DNA of 36,911 nucleotides from a virus. The stretch covers positions 1 through 36,911 of IMG/VR virus record IMGVR_UViG_3300018481_000043; one strand, written 5' to 3'. The translations under genes were made by a program, and so were the position numbers. The notes under the pieces are model-generated. The model ran no database searches. It saw nothing but the letters and a program-made list of their open reading frames with translations, and had not been told where the DNA came from. Below, in pieces: positions 23,274 through 31,081 of this stretch (position 1 is its first letter; the number at the start of each line of letters is the position of its first letter).

Positions 23274-23798
23274 ATGGAAGAGCCCATTGAAGAATCATAT
23301 TTCAATTGGCTCTGCGCAAAAGTACTTCAACCGTATAATGCAAACCATCGAGAACTTCTGAAGATCCTGTATCAAACGGAGTTTGTATGGACGATTCCGG
23401 GAGATAGGAATCGAGCTGAAGACGGCGTTGAACTACGAGAAGAATTCTTGAAAGCAACGTTTATACGGGATGAGCCAATGTGGCACGCATATCCTTGTTG
23501 CATCTTGGAGATGTTCATTGCTTTTTCTAACAGAGCATCTTTCCAAACAGATACTGAGCCTCAAGTTTGGTTTTGGGTGATCATGGACAATCTAGGTCTG
23601 GATGAGTTCAGACGTGTGACTGGTCGCGACAGAGCCAAAATTGAGGACATTCTATACAACTTTGTATGGAGAACATATTCATCGGATGGTTACGGTGGTA
23701 TGTTTCCTTTGCGCAATCCATCAAGAGATCAAAGAGAGGTGGAAGTCTGGTACCAATTCTGTGATTACCTAGAAGATCGGGGCCTACTATATGCGTAG
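23274..23798 (+). CDS. Conserved phage protein of unknown function
   Basis: This 174-residue protein begins at ATG 23274, 2 nt after the previous stop, with no clear SD, suggesting coupled translation. It begins EESYFNWLCAKVL and continues LLKILYQTEFVWTIPGDRNRAEDGVELREEF. It is rich in Trp and Tyr, with NLGLDEFRRVTGRD and YGGMFPLRNPSRDQREVEVWYQ near the end. I recall this family (SYFxWL...DNRAxDGxxLRxxF) in phages of Gram-positive hosts next to the same two neighbours. No catalytic residues are obvious. It ends 11 nt before the replicase gene. Confidence 0.75.
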   Translation: MEEPIEESYFNWLCAKVLQPYNANHRELLKILYQTEFVWTIPGDRNRAEDGVELREEFLKATFIRDEPMWHAYPCCILEMFIAFSNRASFQTDTEPQVWFWVIMDNLGLDEFRRVTGRDRAKIEDILYNFVWRTYSSDGYGGMFPLRNPSRDQREVEVWYQFCDYLEDRGLLYA

Positions 23799-23809
23799 AA
23801 AGGCAGGCT

Positions 23810-26800
23810 GTGGATTTCTATAAACCAATCATTACTCAAAAGAAAGACGGCACCCTGCAGATAAGGCCTGATTGGATTGTTGGACGATCTAAGGATCTGA
23901 TGACTCGTGGCGGTTCGTTCTATGCGATTTGGGACGAAGAAGCACAACTGTGGTCAACAGAGATCTATGACGTTCAGCGTTTGGTAGACGCGGAATTGGC
24001 GAAGTATGCAGCCGAGCAAGAACAGAAGACAAAGCAAGTATATTCCGTTCTTACCATGGAGTCCAATGGAACGAAGTTGTGGGACGAGTTCCAAAGATTC
24101 ATTCGAAACAGCGGAAACAACTCTCGTCCTCTGGATGAGAAGCTTATATTCGCCAATACTGAGGTCAAAAAGGAGGATTATGCAAGCAAGAGGCTTTCTT
24201 ATTCGTTGCATGAAGGTTCTTATGCTGCTTGGGATACCCTTGTCGGCACTCTATATAGTGATGAAGAAAGAGCTAAGATTGAGTGGGCTATTGGAGCAGT
24301 TGTCTCCGGTGACTCGAAGTTCATCCAAAAGTTCCTGGTTTTCTACGGACCGCCAGGGAGTGGAAAGTCCACAATCCTTCACATCATCGATCGACTCTTC
24401 CGAGGATACACAGCAGTCTTCGATGCACGTGAGCTCACAGGAAACAACTCTTTCGCCACTGCGGCGTTCAAGGCGAACCCGCTAGTCGCGATTCAGCATG
24501 ATGGTGATCTGTCCAGGATCTACGACAACACAAAACTAAATTCCATTGTCGCCCACGAGATCCTGCCTGTGAATGAGAAGTATCAACGAGTGGTAGAGAT
24601 GCGATCCAATGCGTTCTTGTTCATGGGCACGAACATGCCTGTCAAGATCTCAGATGCAAAAGCTGGAATCATTCGACGTCTCATCGACGTTATTCCAACG
24701 CAGATGACGATTGAGAATGGGCATTACCATCGTCTCATGGACCAGACTGAAAACGAATTGGGCGCGATCGCTCAGCATTGCCTTGACCGGTACAAGGTCA
24801 TGGGCAAGAACTACTACAGCAACTACCGTCCCAAAGAGATGATGCTTCAGACGGACGTGTTCTACAACTTCGTTGAGTCATGCTTTGACATATTCAAGCA
24901 AGAAGATGGCGTGACTTTGAAGAGGGCTTGGGAACTCTACAAGCAATTCTGTGGGGATACAGGCATCGAGAAGATGCTTCCACAGTACAAGCTTCGTGAG
25001 GAACTCAAGAACTACTTCTATATCTTCGAGGAGCGAGCACGAATTGATGGGCAAAATGTGCGTAGCTATTACAGTGGCTTCAAGCAACTTGAGGCGCTAC
25101 AACCACAGACTGAGCTTCCGATAAAGACAGAAGGCATCTATGAGATTGTGCTCGAAGAGCAACCTTCTATATTTGACGAACTCAATCCTGGATGGCCAGC
25201 GCAGTATCATCATGCAGACGAAAATCGTCCAGCTAACAAGTGGGTAAACGTCAAGACAACGCTTGCTGATATCGATACTTCGAAGCTTCATTACGTGAAA
25301 ATTCCAGAGAATCACATCATCATTGACTTTGATTTGACGGACGAGAATGGCGACAAGAGTCTGGAGATTAATCTTGAGAAAGCATCCAAATGGCCAGCCA
25401 CTTATGCAGAAGTTTCTAGAAGCGGACAAGGACTACATCTCCACTATAATTACACCGGAGATGTTCGAGAACTTGCTCAAATCTATGACGTGGGAATTGA
25501 GGTCAAGACACTTCTTGGAGACTCATCCCTTAGGCGAAAGCTGACTAAGTGCAACAACATGAACATTACTCCGCTTGACGGAGGATTGCCGAAGAAGGAG
25601 AAGCCACTGATCAACACAAAGAGTATCAAGACGGAAAAGGGGCTTCGTGACCTTATCGCTAAGAATCTCCGTAAAGAAATCCACCCAGGTACTAAATCGT
25701 CTGTCGATTTTATTCATCACATCTTGGCTGAAGCTTATGAAGATGGTGTGGCTTACGATCTTTCGGATATGCGTGGCGATATTCTTACATTTGCGGCAAG
25801 AAGTACGCACCAGTCGGCACAAGCCATAAAGACAGTTCAGGACATGCAGTTCGTTGGGAAGAACCAGATGCCAGAGATTCCAGAGGATACTGAATCGCCT
25901 CTGGTGTTCTTCGACGTTGAGGTATATCCCAACCTGTTCGTCGTGTGTTGGAACGCTGAAGGATCTGACACTGTCGTTCGAATGATCAACCCAAGTCCAC
26001 AGGAGATCGAAGCACTGTTCTCCATGAAGCTTGTGGGGTTCAACAACCGTCGGTTCGACAATCATATTCTGTACGCTCGTTACTTGGGCTATTCTCTTTT
26101 GGAGCTGTACAAGTTGTCTCAGAAGATCATCAACGGCGACAAGAGTCGCGACGTGTTGTTCGGTGAGGCATACAACATCTCTTACGCTGACGTCTATGAC
26201 TTCAGTTCTAAGAAACAGGGCCTCAAGAAGTTTATGATCGAGCTCAAGATCATTCACATGGAGTTGGATATTCCGTGGGATGAGCCGGTGGACGAAGGTT
26301 TGTGGGACAAGATCGTCGAATACTGTGTGAACGACGTGTTGGGCACGAAGGCAACGTTCCATTACAGGAAGCAGGACTTTGTCGCGAGGCAGATCCTTGC
26401 TGATCTTTCTGGGTTGAGTGTCAACCACACGACGCAAGCACATACTGCCAAGATCATATTTGGCGAAGACAAGAACCCACAACGTTCGTTTGTGTACACA
26501 GACTTGAGCGAGAAATTCCCAGGTTATAGCTTCGAAGGAAAGGAGAGCATTTATCGTGGAGAAGTCACCGGTGAAGGTGGATATGTATATTCCGAACCTG
26601 GTGTCTATGAGAACGTCGCCCTTCTGGACGTGGCGTCCATGCATCCGACGAGTATCGAAATCCTCAATCTCTTCGGTGTGGAATACACACAGAAGTTCAG
26701 TGAACTCAAAGAAGCTCGTATGGCAATCAAGCATAAGAACTACGAGAAAGCCCGGACTCTCCTTGACGGTAAGCTCGAACAGTTTCTTACAGACGATTCG

Positions 26801-27568
26801 CACGCTGAAGATCTGGCCTATGCTCTTAAGATCGTCATCAACATTGTCTACGGACTCACTAGTGCAAGATTTCCCAACGCATTCAGAGATATCCGTAACA
26901 AGGACAACATTGTAGCCAAGCGTGGTGCGTTGTTCATGATCGATCTCAAGCACGCAGTTCAAGAGGAAGGATACCAAGTTGTCCACATCAAAACAGACTC
27001 TATCAAGATCCCAGATTCAACGAGTGAGATCATCGATTTCGTTATCGAATTTGGCAAGAAGTATGGTTACGACTTCGATCATGAATGCACCTACGACAAG
27101 TTCGCTTTGGTCAATGACGCAGTTTACATTGCCCGAAGTGAAGAAAAATGGACTGCAGTAGGCGCTCAGTTCCAGCATCCGTATGTGTTCAAGAAGCTGT
27201 TCTCTAAGCAGTCTGTCGAGTTCTCAGACTTCTGTGAGACTAAGAACGTCACCAAGGGCACCATGTACCTTGACTTCACTGATGATGAAGACGCGACTAG
27301 CAAGGACATGGTTCACGTTGGACGTACTGGAAGCTTTGTTCCAGTAACAGAAGGCGGAGCAACCCTTTGGCGAATCATTGACGATAATAAGTATCACGTT
27401 TCTGGCACCAAGGGATACAAGTGGATTGACAGAACCGTTGCAGCAAATCGTCAGAGCATTGACGAATTGAAGATCGACTCTTCATATTTTGAGGAGTTGA
27501 AGGCTAAGGCAATCGAAGCAATTGTACAGTTTGATGAAGTTGAATCATTCGAGCAATTTATTTCCTAG
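23810..27568 (+). CDS. Fused SF3 helicase, AEP-like primase and family B DNA polymerase
   Basis: A 1252-residue replicase starts at GTG 23810 after AAAGGCAGG. Region 1 (about 140-440) is a D5-type SF3 helicase with Walker A GPPGSGKST at 180-188 and an acidic HDGD at 230-233. Region 2 (about 480-600) looks like an archaeo-eukaryotic primase: IDFDL at 505-509, SGQGLHLHY at 538-546 and EVK at 564-566. Region 3 (about 695-1252) is a polymerase with proofreading: ExoI DVE (702-704), ExoII NNRRFD (745-750), ExoIII YCVND (838-842), motif A DVASMHP (940-946), motif B KIVINIVYG (1007-1015) and motif C KTDS (1061-1064). Motif C lacks the first Asp of the usual DTDS. Helicase, priming and synthesis are thus in one chain. 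Confidence 0.9.
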   Translation: MDFYKPIITQKKDGTLQIRPDWIVGRSKDLMTRGGSFYAIWDEEAQLWSTEIYDVQRLVDAELAKYAAEQEQKTKQVYSVLTMESNGTKLWDEFQRFIRNSGNNSRPLDEKLIFANTEVKKEDYASKRLSYSLHEGSYAAWDTLVGTLYSDEERAKIEWAIGAVVSGDSKFIQKFLVFYGPPGSGKSTILHIIDRLFRGYTAVFDARELTGNNSFATAAFKANPLVAIQHDGDLSRIYDNTKLNSIVAHEILPVNEKYQRVVEMRSNAFLFMGTNMPVKISDAKAGIIRRLIDVIPTQMTIENGHYHRLMDQTENELGAIAQHCLDRYKVMGKNYYSNYRPKEMMLQTDVFYNFVESCFDIFKQEDGVTLKRAWELYKQFCGDTGIEKMLPQYKLREELKNYFYIFEERARIDGQNVRSYYSGFKQLEALQPQTELPIKTEGIYEIVLEEQPSIFDELNPGWPAQYHHADENRPANKWVNVKTTLADIDTSKLHYVKIPENHIIIDFDLTDENGDKSLEINLEKASKWPATYAEVSRSGQGLHLHYNYTGDVRELAQIYDVGIEVKTLLGDSSLRRKLTKCNNMNITPLDGGLPKKEKPLINTKSIKTEKGLRDLIAKNLRKEIHPGTKSSVDFIHHILAEAYEDGVAYDLSDMRGDILTFAARSTHQSAQAIKTVQDMQFVGKNQMPEIPEDTESPLVFFDVEVYPNLFVVCWNAEGSDTVVRMINPSPQEIEALFSMKLVGFNNRRFDNHILYARYLGYSLLELYKLSQKIINGDKSRDVLFGEAYNISYADVYDFSSKKQGLKKFMIELKIIHMELDIPWDEPVDEGLWDKIVEYCVNDVLGTKATFHYRKQDFVARQILADLSGLSVNHTTQAHTAKIIFGEDKNPQRSFVYTDLSEKFPGYSFEGKESIYRGEVTGEGGYVYSEPGVYENVALLDVASMHPTSIEILNLFGVEYTQKFSELKEARMAIKHKNYEKARTLLDGKLEQFLTDDSHAEDLAYALKIVINIVYGLTSARFPNAFRDIRNKDNIVAKRGALFMIDLKHAVQEEGYQVVHIKTDSIKIPDSTSEIIDFVIEFGKKYGYDFDHECTYDKFALVNDAVYIARSEEKWTAVGAQFQHPYVFKKLFSKQSVEFSDFCETKNVTKGTMYLDFTDDEDATSKDMVHVGRTGSFVPVTEGGATLWRIIDDNKYHVSGTKGYKWIDRTVAANRQSIDELKIDSSYFEELKAKAIEAIVQFDEVESFEQFIS

Positions 27569-27577
27569 GAGGAAAAA

Positions 27578-27865
27578 GTGGGAGAATACCAAGAGTACCA
27601 AGTCGCGGAAGGACTCGTGGCTACGAAGTATGTCATCGGCAATGAGACAGTTGACGGCCATGATCATGTTTTCTACTTGAGGGACCATCTCCCTATTGCT
27701 ACGACGGTCAGCTTCGTCAACAGCCGAGGACATGCTCATTCTATTGAGAAAGGACCGGGTAACACCGTCGTATGTGCAGAGGCTGAAGGGCATGTCCATG
27801 ATAATCTGGTCGTCGAAGAAGAAGGCGACTACGAAATTCGCACACTATATTCTGAGGAGGAATAA
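27578..27865 (+). CDS. Small histidine-rich acidic protein
   Basis: The 95-residue product starts at GTG 27578 after TAGGAGGAA. It is acidic and contains histidine pairs spread through TVDGHDHVFYL, SRGHAHSIEKG and AEGHVHDNLV, with beta-strand-like spacing. Metal binding or a small beta-barrel are possibilities, but I recognise no family. It ends by sharing a base with the next start and belongs to the replication operon immediately after the replicase, which hints at a role in DNA metabolism without proving it. Confidence 0.65.
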   Translation: MGEYQEYQVAEGLVATKYVIGNETVDGHDHVFYLRDHLPIATTVSFVNSRGHAHSIEKGPGNTVVCAEAEGHVHDNLVVEEEGDYEIRTLYSEEE

Positions 27866-28143
27866 TGGCAATGGACGAGGACTTGAGACGGATTTTGAAT
27901 GAGGCCGGAAGACCTACTATGGGAAGAGCAATTCTTAATTCGCCTGTCGTTTTGACGAATGATGAAGCTCGGTCTCTGTTTCCTGTAGCCGATGACTTGA
28001 CTGGGTACGATTATTTGAATACACCCATGACTCAACTCATTAAGCACCCGGACTTCAGTCCACAAGCAATGCGAGCAGTAGCGACGATGTCAACTATGAC
28101 GTCAGATCAACTTAAGAAGATTAACTTCAGAGGAGAAAACTAA
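27865..28143 (+). CDS. Small helical protein of unknown function
   Basis: ATG 27865 overlaps the previous stop by one base and has a strong GAGGAGG SD; a second ATG at 27871 is also possible. The 92-residue product (DEDLRRILNEAGRPTMGRAIL, LTNDEARSLFPVADDLTG, MRAVATMSTMTSDQLKKINF) is helical, with no membrane span. I do not recognise it. It lies between the replicase and the ssDNA-binding protein candidate, one base overlapping each neighbour, so it is co-translated with them. Confidence 0.65.
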   Translation: MAMDEDLRRILNEAGRPTMGRAILNSPVVLTNDEARSLFPVADDLTGYDYLNTPMTQLIKHPDFSPQAMRAVATMSTMTSDQLKKINFRGEN

Positions 28144-28607
28144 TGCCTGATGACGCAAAGACTTTCCAGATCGAGGATGTTCAGATCATCTTCCGAAATT
28201 TCGCAGGAGAGAAAAGCACGTTCAACCAGAATGGCGATCGCACTTTCGCAGTGGTTCTGGATGAGAAGCTCGCTAAGACGATGGCCGATGACGGCTGGAA
28301 CGTGAAGCTGCTTGAGTCTCGTGAGGAGGGTGAGCCCGGCACGCCGTATATTCAGGTGACCGTCGGATACAAGAACCGACCCCCCTACATCGTCTTGATC
28401 TCTGGTGACGACAACCGCACACATCTCACGGAAGATATTGTCGGGATGCTTGACGGAATCGACATCAAGACCGCTGATCTCATCTGTCGTGGATACGACT
28501 GGGACGTCAATGGCAAGAAGGGCACCAAGGCATATCTCAAGACGTTGTTCGTGACCCTTGAGGAAGATGACCTGATGCGTAAGTACGGCGTTGGAGCTGA
28601 TGGCTGA
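28143..28607 (+). CDS. Putative single-stranded DNA-binding protein
   Basis: The 154-residue protein resembles a phage family I know as OB-fold ssDNA-binding or associated DNA-metabolism proteins. It begins with IEDVQIIFRNFAGEKSTFNQNGDRTFAVVLD, with WNVKLL and PYIQVTVGY strands in the middle and YDWDVNGKKGTKAYLKTLFVTLEEDDL near the end. The net charge is negative with an acidic C-terminus (EEDDLMRKYGVGAD), as in many SSBs. A GAGGAGAAAAC SD precedes ATG 28143. Its place after the replicase supports the role. It could also be an uncharacterised replication accessory protein. Confidence 0.6.
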   Translation: MPDDAKTFQIEDVQIIFRNFAGEKSTFNQNGDRTFAVVLDEKLAKTMADDGWNVKLLESREEGEPGTPYIQVTVGYKNRPPYIVLISGDDNRTHLTEDIVGMLDGIDIKTADLICRGYDWDVNGKKGTKAYLKTLFVTLEEDDLMRKYGVGADG

Positions 28608-28783
28608 TGGCTAAGTACGGTATCGTCGAGCTATTCAAGGGTGAGAACGCTAAGTGGTATTTCCATAAGAAGTCCCGCAACGGAAAGATCACTGAGCCCT
28701 CACAAGGATACAAGTGGAAGAGCTCTGCTGTTAGGGCCGCCAAGCGCGATATTCCTGGGGTACCAATCTTTGAGGTGAAGTAA
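28607..28783 (+). CDS. YegP/DUF1508 family small protein
   Basis: The 58-residue protein (ATG 28607, overlapping the previous stop by one base) shows the DUF1508 pattern: a strand, then WYFHKKSRNGKITEPSQGYK, then a helix of SSAVRAAKRDIPG and a final strand. In this family the domain is a compact beta-beta-alpha unit found in cellular and phage genomes, usually without a defined biochemical role. It ends overlapping the next start (TAATG). I am fairly confident of the family from the WYFHxKSxNGxxxxxSxGY signature; function in the phage is unknown. Confidence 0.75.
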   Translation: MAKYGIVELFKGENAKWYFHKKSRNGKITEPSQGYKWKSSAVRAAKRDIPGVPIFEVK

Positions 28784-29124
28784 TGGGCCGTAATGTATTG
28801 GAGGAGTTTGGGACAAGCATCTCAGATATTGCCAGCCCAGACGCGCCCACCATCACAAACGAAGACGGAGGCTCACAGTCCGATATTCCCGTTCGCTTCG
28901 ACCTGATCGATGCTGGCGCCATGTTCGAGATGGCCAAGGTTCTTGATGCCGGAGCGAAGAAATACGGGGAAGAAAACTGGCGTCTCATTCCGGTCAAAGA
29001 CCACTTGAATCATCTACTGATGCATACGTTTGCGTATTTGAAAGGCGATATCACAGACGAGCATCTAAGTCATATTCTCTGCCGAGCCACATTCGCGCTC
29101 GGTGTATCACTTGAGGAGAGCTAG
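28783..29124 (+). CDS. dATP/dGTP diphosphohydrolase-like protein (DUF5664)
   Basis: This 113-residue protein matches the DUF5664 pattern of phage nucleotide diphosphohydrolases. The segment PVRFDLIDAGAMFEMAKVLDAGAKKYGEENWR is followed by DHLNHLLMHTFAYLKGDITDEHLSHILCRATFALG. In the family this all-alpha, MazG-related fold carries acidic residues for metal; here E62-E63 in YGEEN, and D86 and E88 in DITDEH, are candidates. It would hydrolyse dNTPs to dNMPs and pyrophosphate, reshaping nucleotide pools during replication. The N-terminal 35 residues are variable. Single-base coupling on both sides places it in the replication operon. Confidence 0.75.
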   Translation: MGRNVLEEFGTSISDIASPDAPTITNEDGGSQSDIPVRFDLIDAGAMFEMAKVLDAGAKKYGEENWRLIPVKDHLNHLLMHTFAYLKGDITDEHLSHILCRATFALGVSLEES

Positions 29125-29234
29125 TGGAGTTTGTACTTGGAGCAGGAGTGCTCTTGATCGGTGTGCTTCTAGGAGCAGCTATCACGAGTGCCAGTTACAC
29201 AAAGATCTTTAAGAATGCAGGAGAGGAGGACTAA
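29124..29234 (+). CDS. Tiny single-pass membrane protein
   Basis: This 36-residue ORF starts at GTG 29124, sharing a base with the previous stop, with TTGAGGAG spaced 6 nt. It has one hydrophobic segment (EFVLGAGVLLIGVLLGAAIT) and a polar end (SYTKIFKNAGEED). The SD and coupling make translation plausible. No family is recognised. A second tiny membrane ORF follows 2 nt after its stop. Confidence 0.55.
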   Translation: MEFVLGAGVLLIGVLLGAAITSASYTKIFKNAGEED

Positions 29235-29236
29235 TA

Positions 29237-29356
29237 ATGCCTGCACGATTTACTGCAGTCAAGAACGCGTTTCCGTTTGTTCTTGGTGCTGCTACGTTCG
29301 CGGCTGGCGTCATCGTTGGCGCTTCGCTTGTGAATCTCAACACCGACAAGAAGTAA
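29237..29356 (+). CDS. Tiny single-pass membrane protein
   Basis: The 39-residue ORF starts at ATG 29237; GAGGAG at 29224-29229 is spaced 7 nt. A basic start (MPARFTAVKN) is followed by a hydrophobic span (AFPFVLGAATFAAGVIVGA) and a polar tail. It has the same size and layout as the ORF just upstream, so the pair may act together. No family is recognised. Confidence 0.6.
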   Translation: MPARFTAVKNAFPFVLGAATFAAGVIVGASLVNLNTDKK

Positions 29357-29388
29357 GACACATACCCGACCTAAGGATTACATTTAAA

Positions 29389-29805
29389 ATGGATATGACC
29401 ACGTTTGTTCGCAAGCCGTTCAAGGTTGAGGCTGTCGAGATCACCGAGGAGAACATTGAAGAGATTGCTGAGTTCGTCGGCACTCTGCAGACTAAGGAAG
29501 ACGGCTCCCCTTACATTCGGGTGGATCGCCGACTGGTTCCCAACGTCTTCAAGGTTTTCCCCGGTTTCTGGATGACCAAGATGGGTGACAACATTCGCTG
29601 CTACTCCAAGAAGATCTTCGAGGAGCAGTTCGTGAAGAACGCGCCTGATATCGAGGAGTGGGTCGACTTCATGGATCGTCAGACGGCACAGCCTGAGACG
29701 CGTGTCGGTGAATACGGGCGCATCGAGGAGGTCCCTCAGCCAGAGGAGTCTGTTCTTGCCTCAGAAGGCCCACAGGGTGAGGATGCTGAGGCTGTAGCCC
29801 AGTAA
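29389..29805 (+). CDS. Conserved actinophage protein of unknown function
   Basis: I chose ATG 29389 (ATG 29395 is two codons later); CTAAGGA lies about 12 nt before, a long spacing. The 138-residue protein has KPFKVEAVEITEENIEEIAEFVG, then PYIRVDRRLVPNVFKVFPGFWMTKMGDNIRCYS and FEEQFV. This arrangement resembles a small beta-rich domain I have seen in other actinophages, always unassigned. The C-terminal 40 residues are acidic and disordered. It is the last gene before promoter P9. Confidence 0.75.
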   Translation: MDMTTFVRKPFKVEAVEITEENIEEIAEFVGTLQTKEDGSPYIRVDRRLVPNVFKVFPGFWMTKMGDNIRCYSKKIFEEQFVKNAPDIEEWVDFMDRQTAQPETRVGEYGRIEEVPQPEESVLASEGPQGEDAEAVAQ

Positions 29806-29833
29806 TCGCAGGAATTACATGTCCTATAATGAG
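29806..29833 (+). promoter_or_regulatory. Phage promoter P9
   Basis: TCGCA at 29806, TACATG at 29816 and TATAATGAG at 29825-29833, with the invariant spacing. It lies 9.7 kb from the cluster at 17-20 kb and leads directly into structured RNA. Confidence 0.87.
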
Positions 29834-29885
29834 AAGGATACCATTTGAGTATCATGCTACCCCAAGCACTTCTCATTAGTTTTTT
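29828..29885 (+). ncRNA. Candidate small three-way-junction RNA with poly-U end
   Basis: AATGAGAAG (29828-29836) and CTTCTCATT (29869-29877) are perfect complements. They enclose hairpins GATAC/GTATC (29837-29841 with 29849-29853) and TGCT/AGCA (29855-29858 with 29865-29868). Six T follow at 29880-29885. The plan, closing stem plus two hairpins plus T-run, is the same as at 18796-18864, and the 3' arm with its AAGC context resembles the one at 19252-19264. It may be a short RNA or an attenuator for what follows. Confidence 0.6.
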
Positions 29886-30099
29886 GGTGATGCTATGACA
29901 AGGGGCTTAGCCGTTTAGTCATACAGTCTGTGGAAGATCAGATCTTGGTCTTCTTGCTACGTCAGACCATCACCGTTTCAGGGTGTCTAGAGCCGTTGGA
30001 TCTGAATGCGCAGAGCGCGAACGTGCCTACGAAAATAGCTACAGTCCGTGGGGATCCCAACCAGTGGCAACGAGAGGGATTGAAGTCGGACGCACCCTG
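29886..30099 (+). ncRNA. Candidate structured RNA of about 215 nt
   Basis: No credible gene lies between 29806 and 30134, but strong pairings do. GGTGATG (29886-29892) pairs with CATCACC (29968-29974) and encloses TATGAC/GTCATA and GTCTG/CAGAC helices. CAGGGTG (29979-29985) pairs with CACCCTG (30093-30099) around a GCGC/GCGC hairpin (30008-30018). A GTCCG/CGGAC helix (30044-30048 with 30087-30091) and a near-perfect GTTGGATC/GATCCCAAC helix interleave in a possible pseudoknot. It may be one RNA with the 29828 element or the leader of the next gene. Not assigned to a known class. Confidence 0.55.
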
Positions 30100-30133
30100 G
30101 TAACCTCCCATCCATTAATCGAAAGGAAAGTTC

Positions 30134-30409
30134 ATGGCTGGTTTTGTTCAAATGCCTGCGGGCGGTGTTTATCAGTTCCACATTGATACACCGAACGTGG
30201 CCGAGAGAATTCGAGACGCAGGAGAAAACAGACGAGTTCTTTCGCTTCAGCTTGACGGCGATGAGCTCGACGCTGCTCTCTGGGGAATCCAGAACTTCCA
30301 GAAGGGTCGCACTGAGGGACCGCTTCGAGCGATCAAGCACACAGACAACTGTTCATGCCGAATCACACGAGACTGCGCCCAGAACACCTTGGGGGCGAGG
30401 GTCTGGTGA
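30134..30409 (+). CDS. Small protein of unknown function
   Basis: The 91-residue product starts at ATG 30134 after CGAAAGGAAAG. It is a mixed alpha/beta-like sequence (MPAGGVYQFHIDTPNVAERIRD, RVLSLQLDGDELDAALWGIQNF) ending in a cysteine pair region (NCSCRITRDC). No family is recognised. It overlaps the next start by 4 nt, so the two are coupled. Its position after the ~215-nt structured RNA suggests that the RNA might control it. Confidence 0.65.
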   Translation: MAGFVQMPAGGVYQFHIDTPNVAERIRDAGENRRVLSLQLDGDELDAALWGIQNFQKGRTEGPLRAIKHTDNCSCRITRDCAQNTLGARVW

Positions 30410-30774
30410 GGAAACAAGAAAAGAAGTGGGGCTGGAATTCAGTTAGACACGAACAGATCTACTTGAAGACCAGGGGACACAGCGTCGATATTCATGTATA
30501 CCCAGTCATGCAACAGCTATGGGATGCAGGAATCCAGACGTTCTTCTCGTGCCAGGGTGGCCCAGCTCGCCTTTACGGGAATCGGAAAGTCACTTCGGAT
30601 CGAGCCATGGTCGTCGTCTTGAAGAAGGACAAGGACAAAGTGCTTAAGATCTTGAAGAAGCTGAACCCGAAGGCTGGGAAGTGGGAAAACCGCGATCGTC
30701 GCAATCGATGCGGGATTACCTTCGATGCTTCTCCAGAAGCACAGGCAGTACAAGTAATGGTGAAAGGCGAATAG
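30406..30774 (+). CDS. Small conserved phage protein of unknown function
   Basis: I favour GTG 30406, overlapping the previous stop; an ATG at 30355 in the same frame lacks an SD and would overlap more. The 122-residue protein has a basic start and then IHVYPVMQQLWDAGIQTFFSCQGGP, a pattern seen in small phage proteins with an N-terminal helix and a FSCxGG turn. A Lys/Asp-rich helix (LKKDKDKVLKILKKLNPK) and a C-terminal strand pair follow. Two cysteines could bind metal. Function unknown. Confidence 0.65.
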   Translation: MRKQEKKWGWNSVRHEQIYLKTRGHSVDIHVYPVMQQLWDAGIQTFFSCQGGPARLYGNRKVTSDRAMVVVLKKDKDKVLKILKKLNPKAGKWENRDRRNRCGITFDASPEAQAVQVMVKGE

Positions 30775-30801
30775 AATTCCATCGACTGAAAGGAACGAAT
30801 A

Positions 30802-31041
30802 ATGCACAGCTCAGTCATCGAGGCGAAGGCCCACCGAGATCGTGAGAACGGTCGCCGTGAGCTCAACCTCAAGAAGCAGCGAGCTGGGAAGCTCATGCTC
30901 CTCCTGGGTTGCGACCCAGCGTTCACCCCGTCTCCGTACGGGAAGAAGCGCTCCATCCGACAGGAGGAGAGCCGACCGCAGCGGAAGCTGACCCGAGACA
31001 TGGGCATCTTCTTTGCCTCGTGGGTGTTGTACTACAGGTAA
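30802..31041 (+). CDS. Small basic protein of unknown function
   Basis: ATG 30802 follows GAAAGGAACG. The 79-residue protein is very basic (HRDRENGRRELNLKKQRAGKL, YGKKRSIRQEESRPQRKLTRD) with a short hydrophobic end (MGIFFASWVLYY). It may bind nucleic acid or the membrane surface. I do not recognise a family, and codon use is like that of its neighbours. Confidence 0.6.
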   Translation: MHSSVIEAKAHRDRENGRRELNLKKQRAGKLMLLLGCDPAFTPSPYGKKRSIRQEESRPQRKLTRDMGIFFASWVLYYR

Positions 31042-31081
31042 GATCCGAAGTTAAGGGAGCCAGGTAACCGTGACTGGCGAT

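Noticed and set aside
25523-26986. Minus-strand open frame (487 codons) opposite the polymerase
   Set aside because: No ribosome binding site and no plausible protein features; the plus-strand polymerase motifs explain the region.
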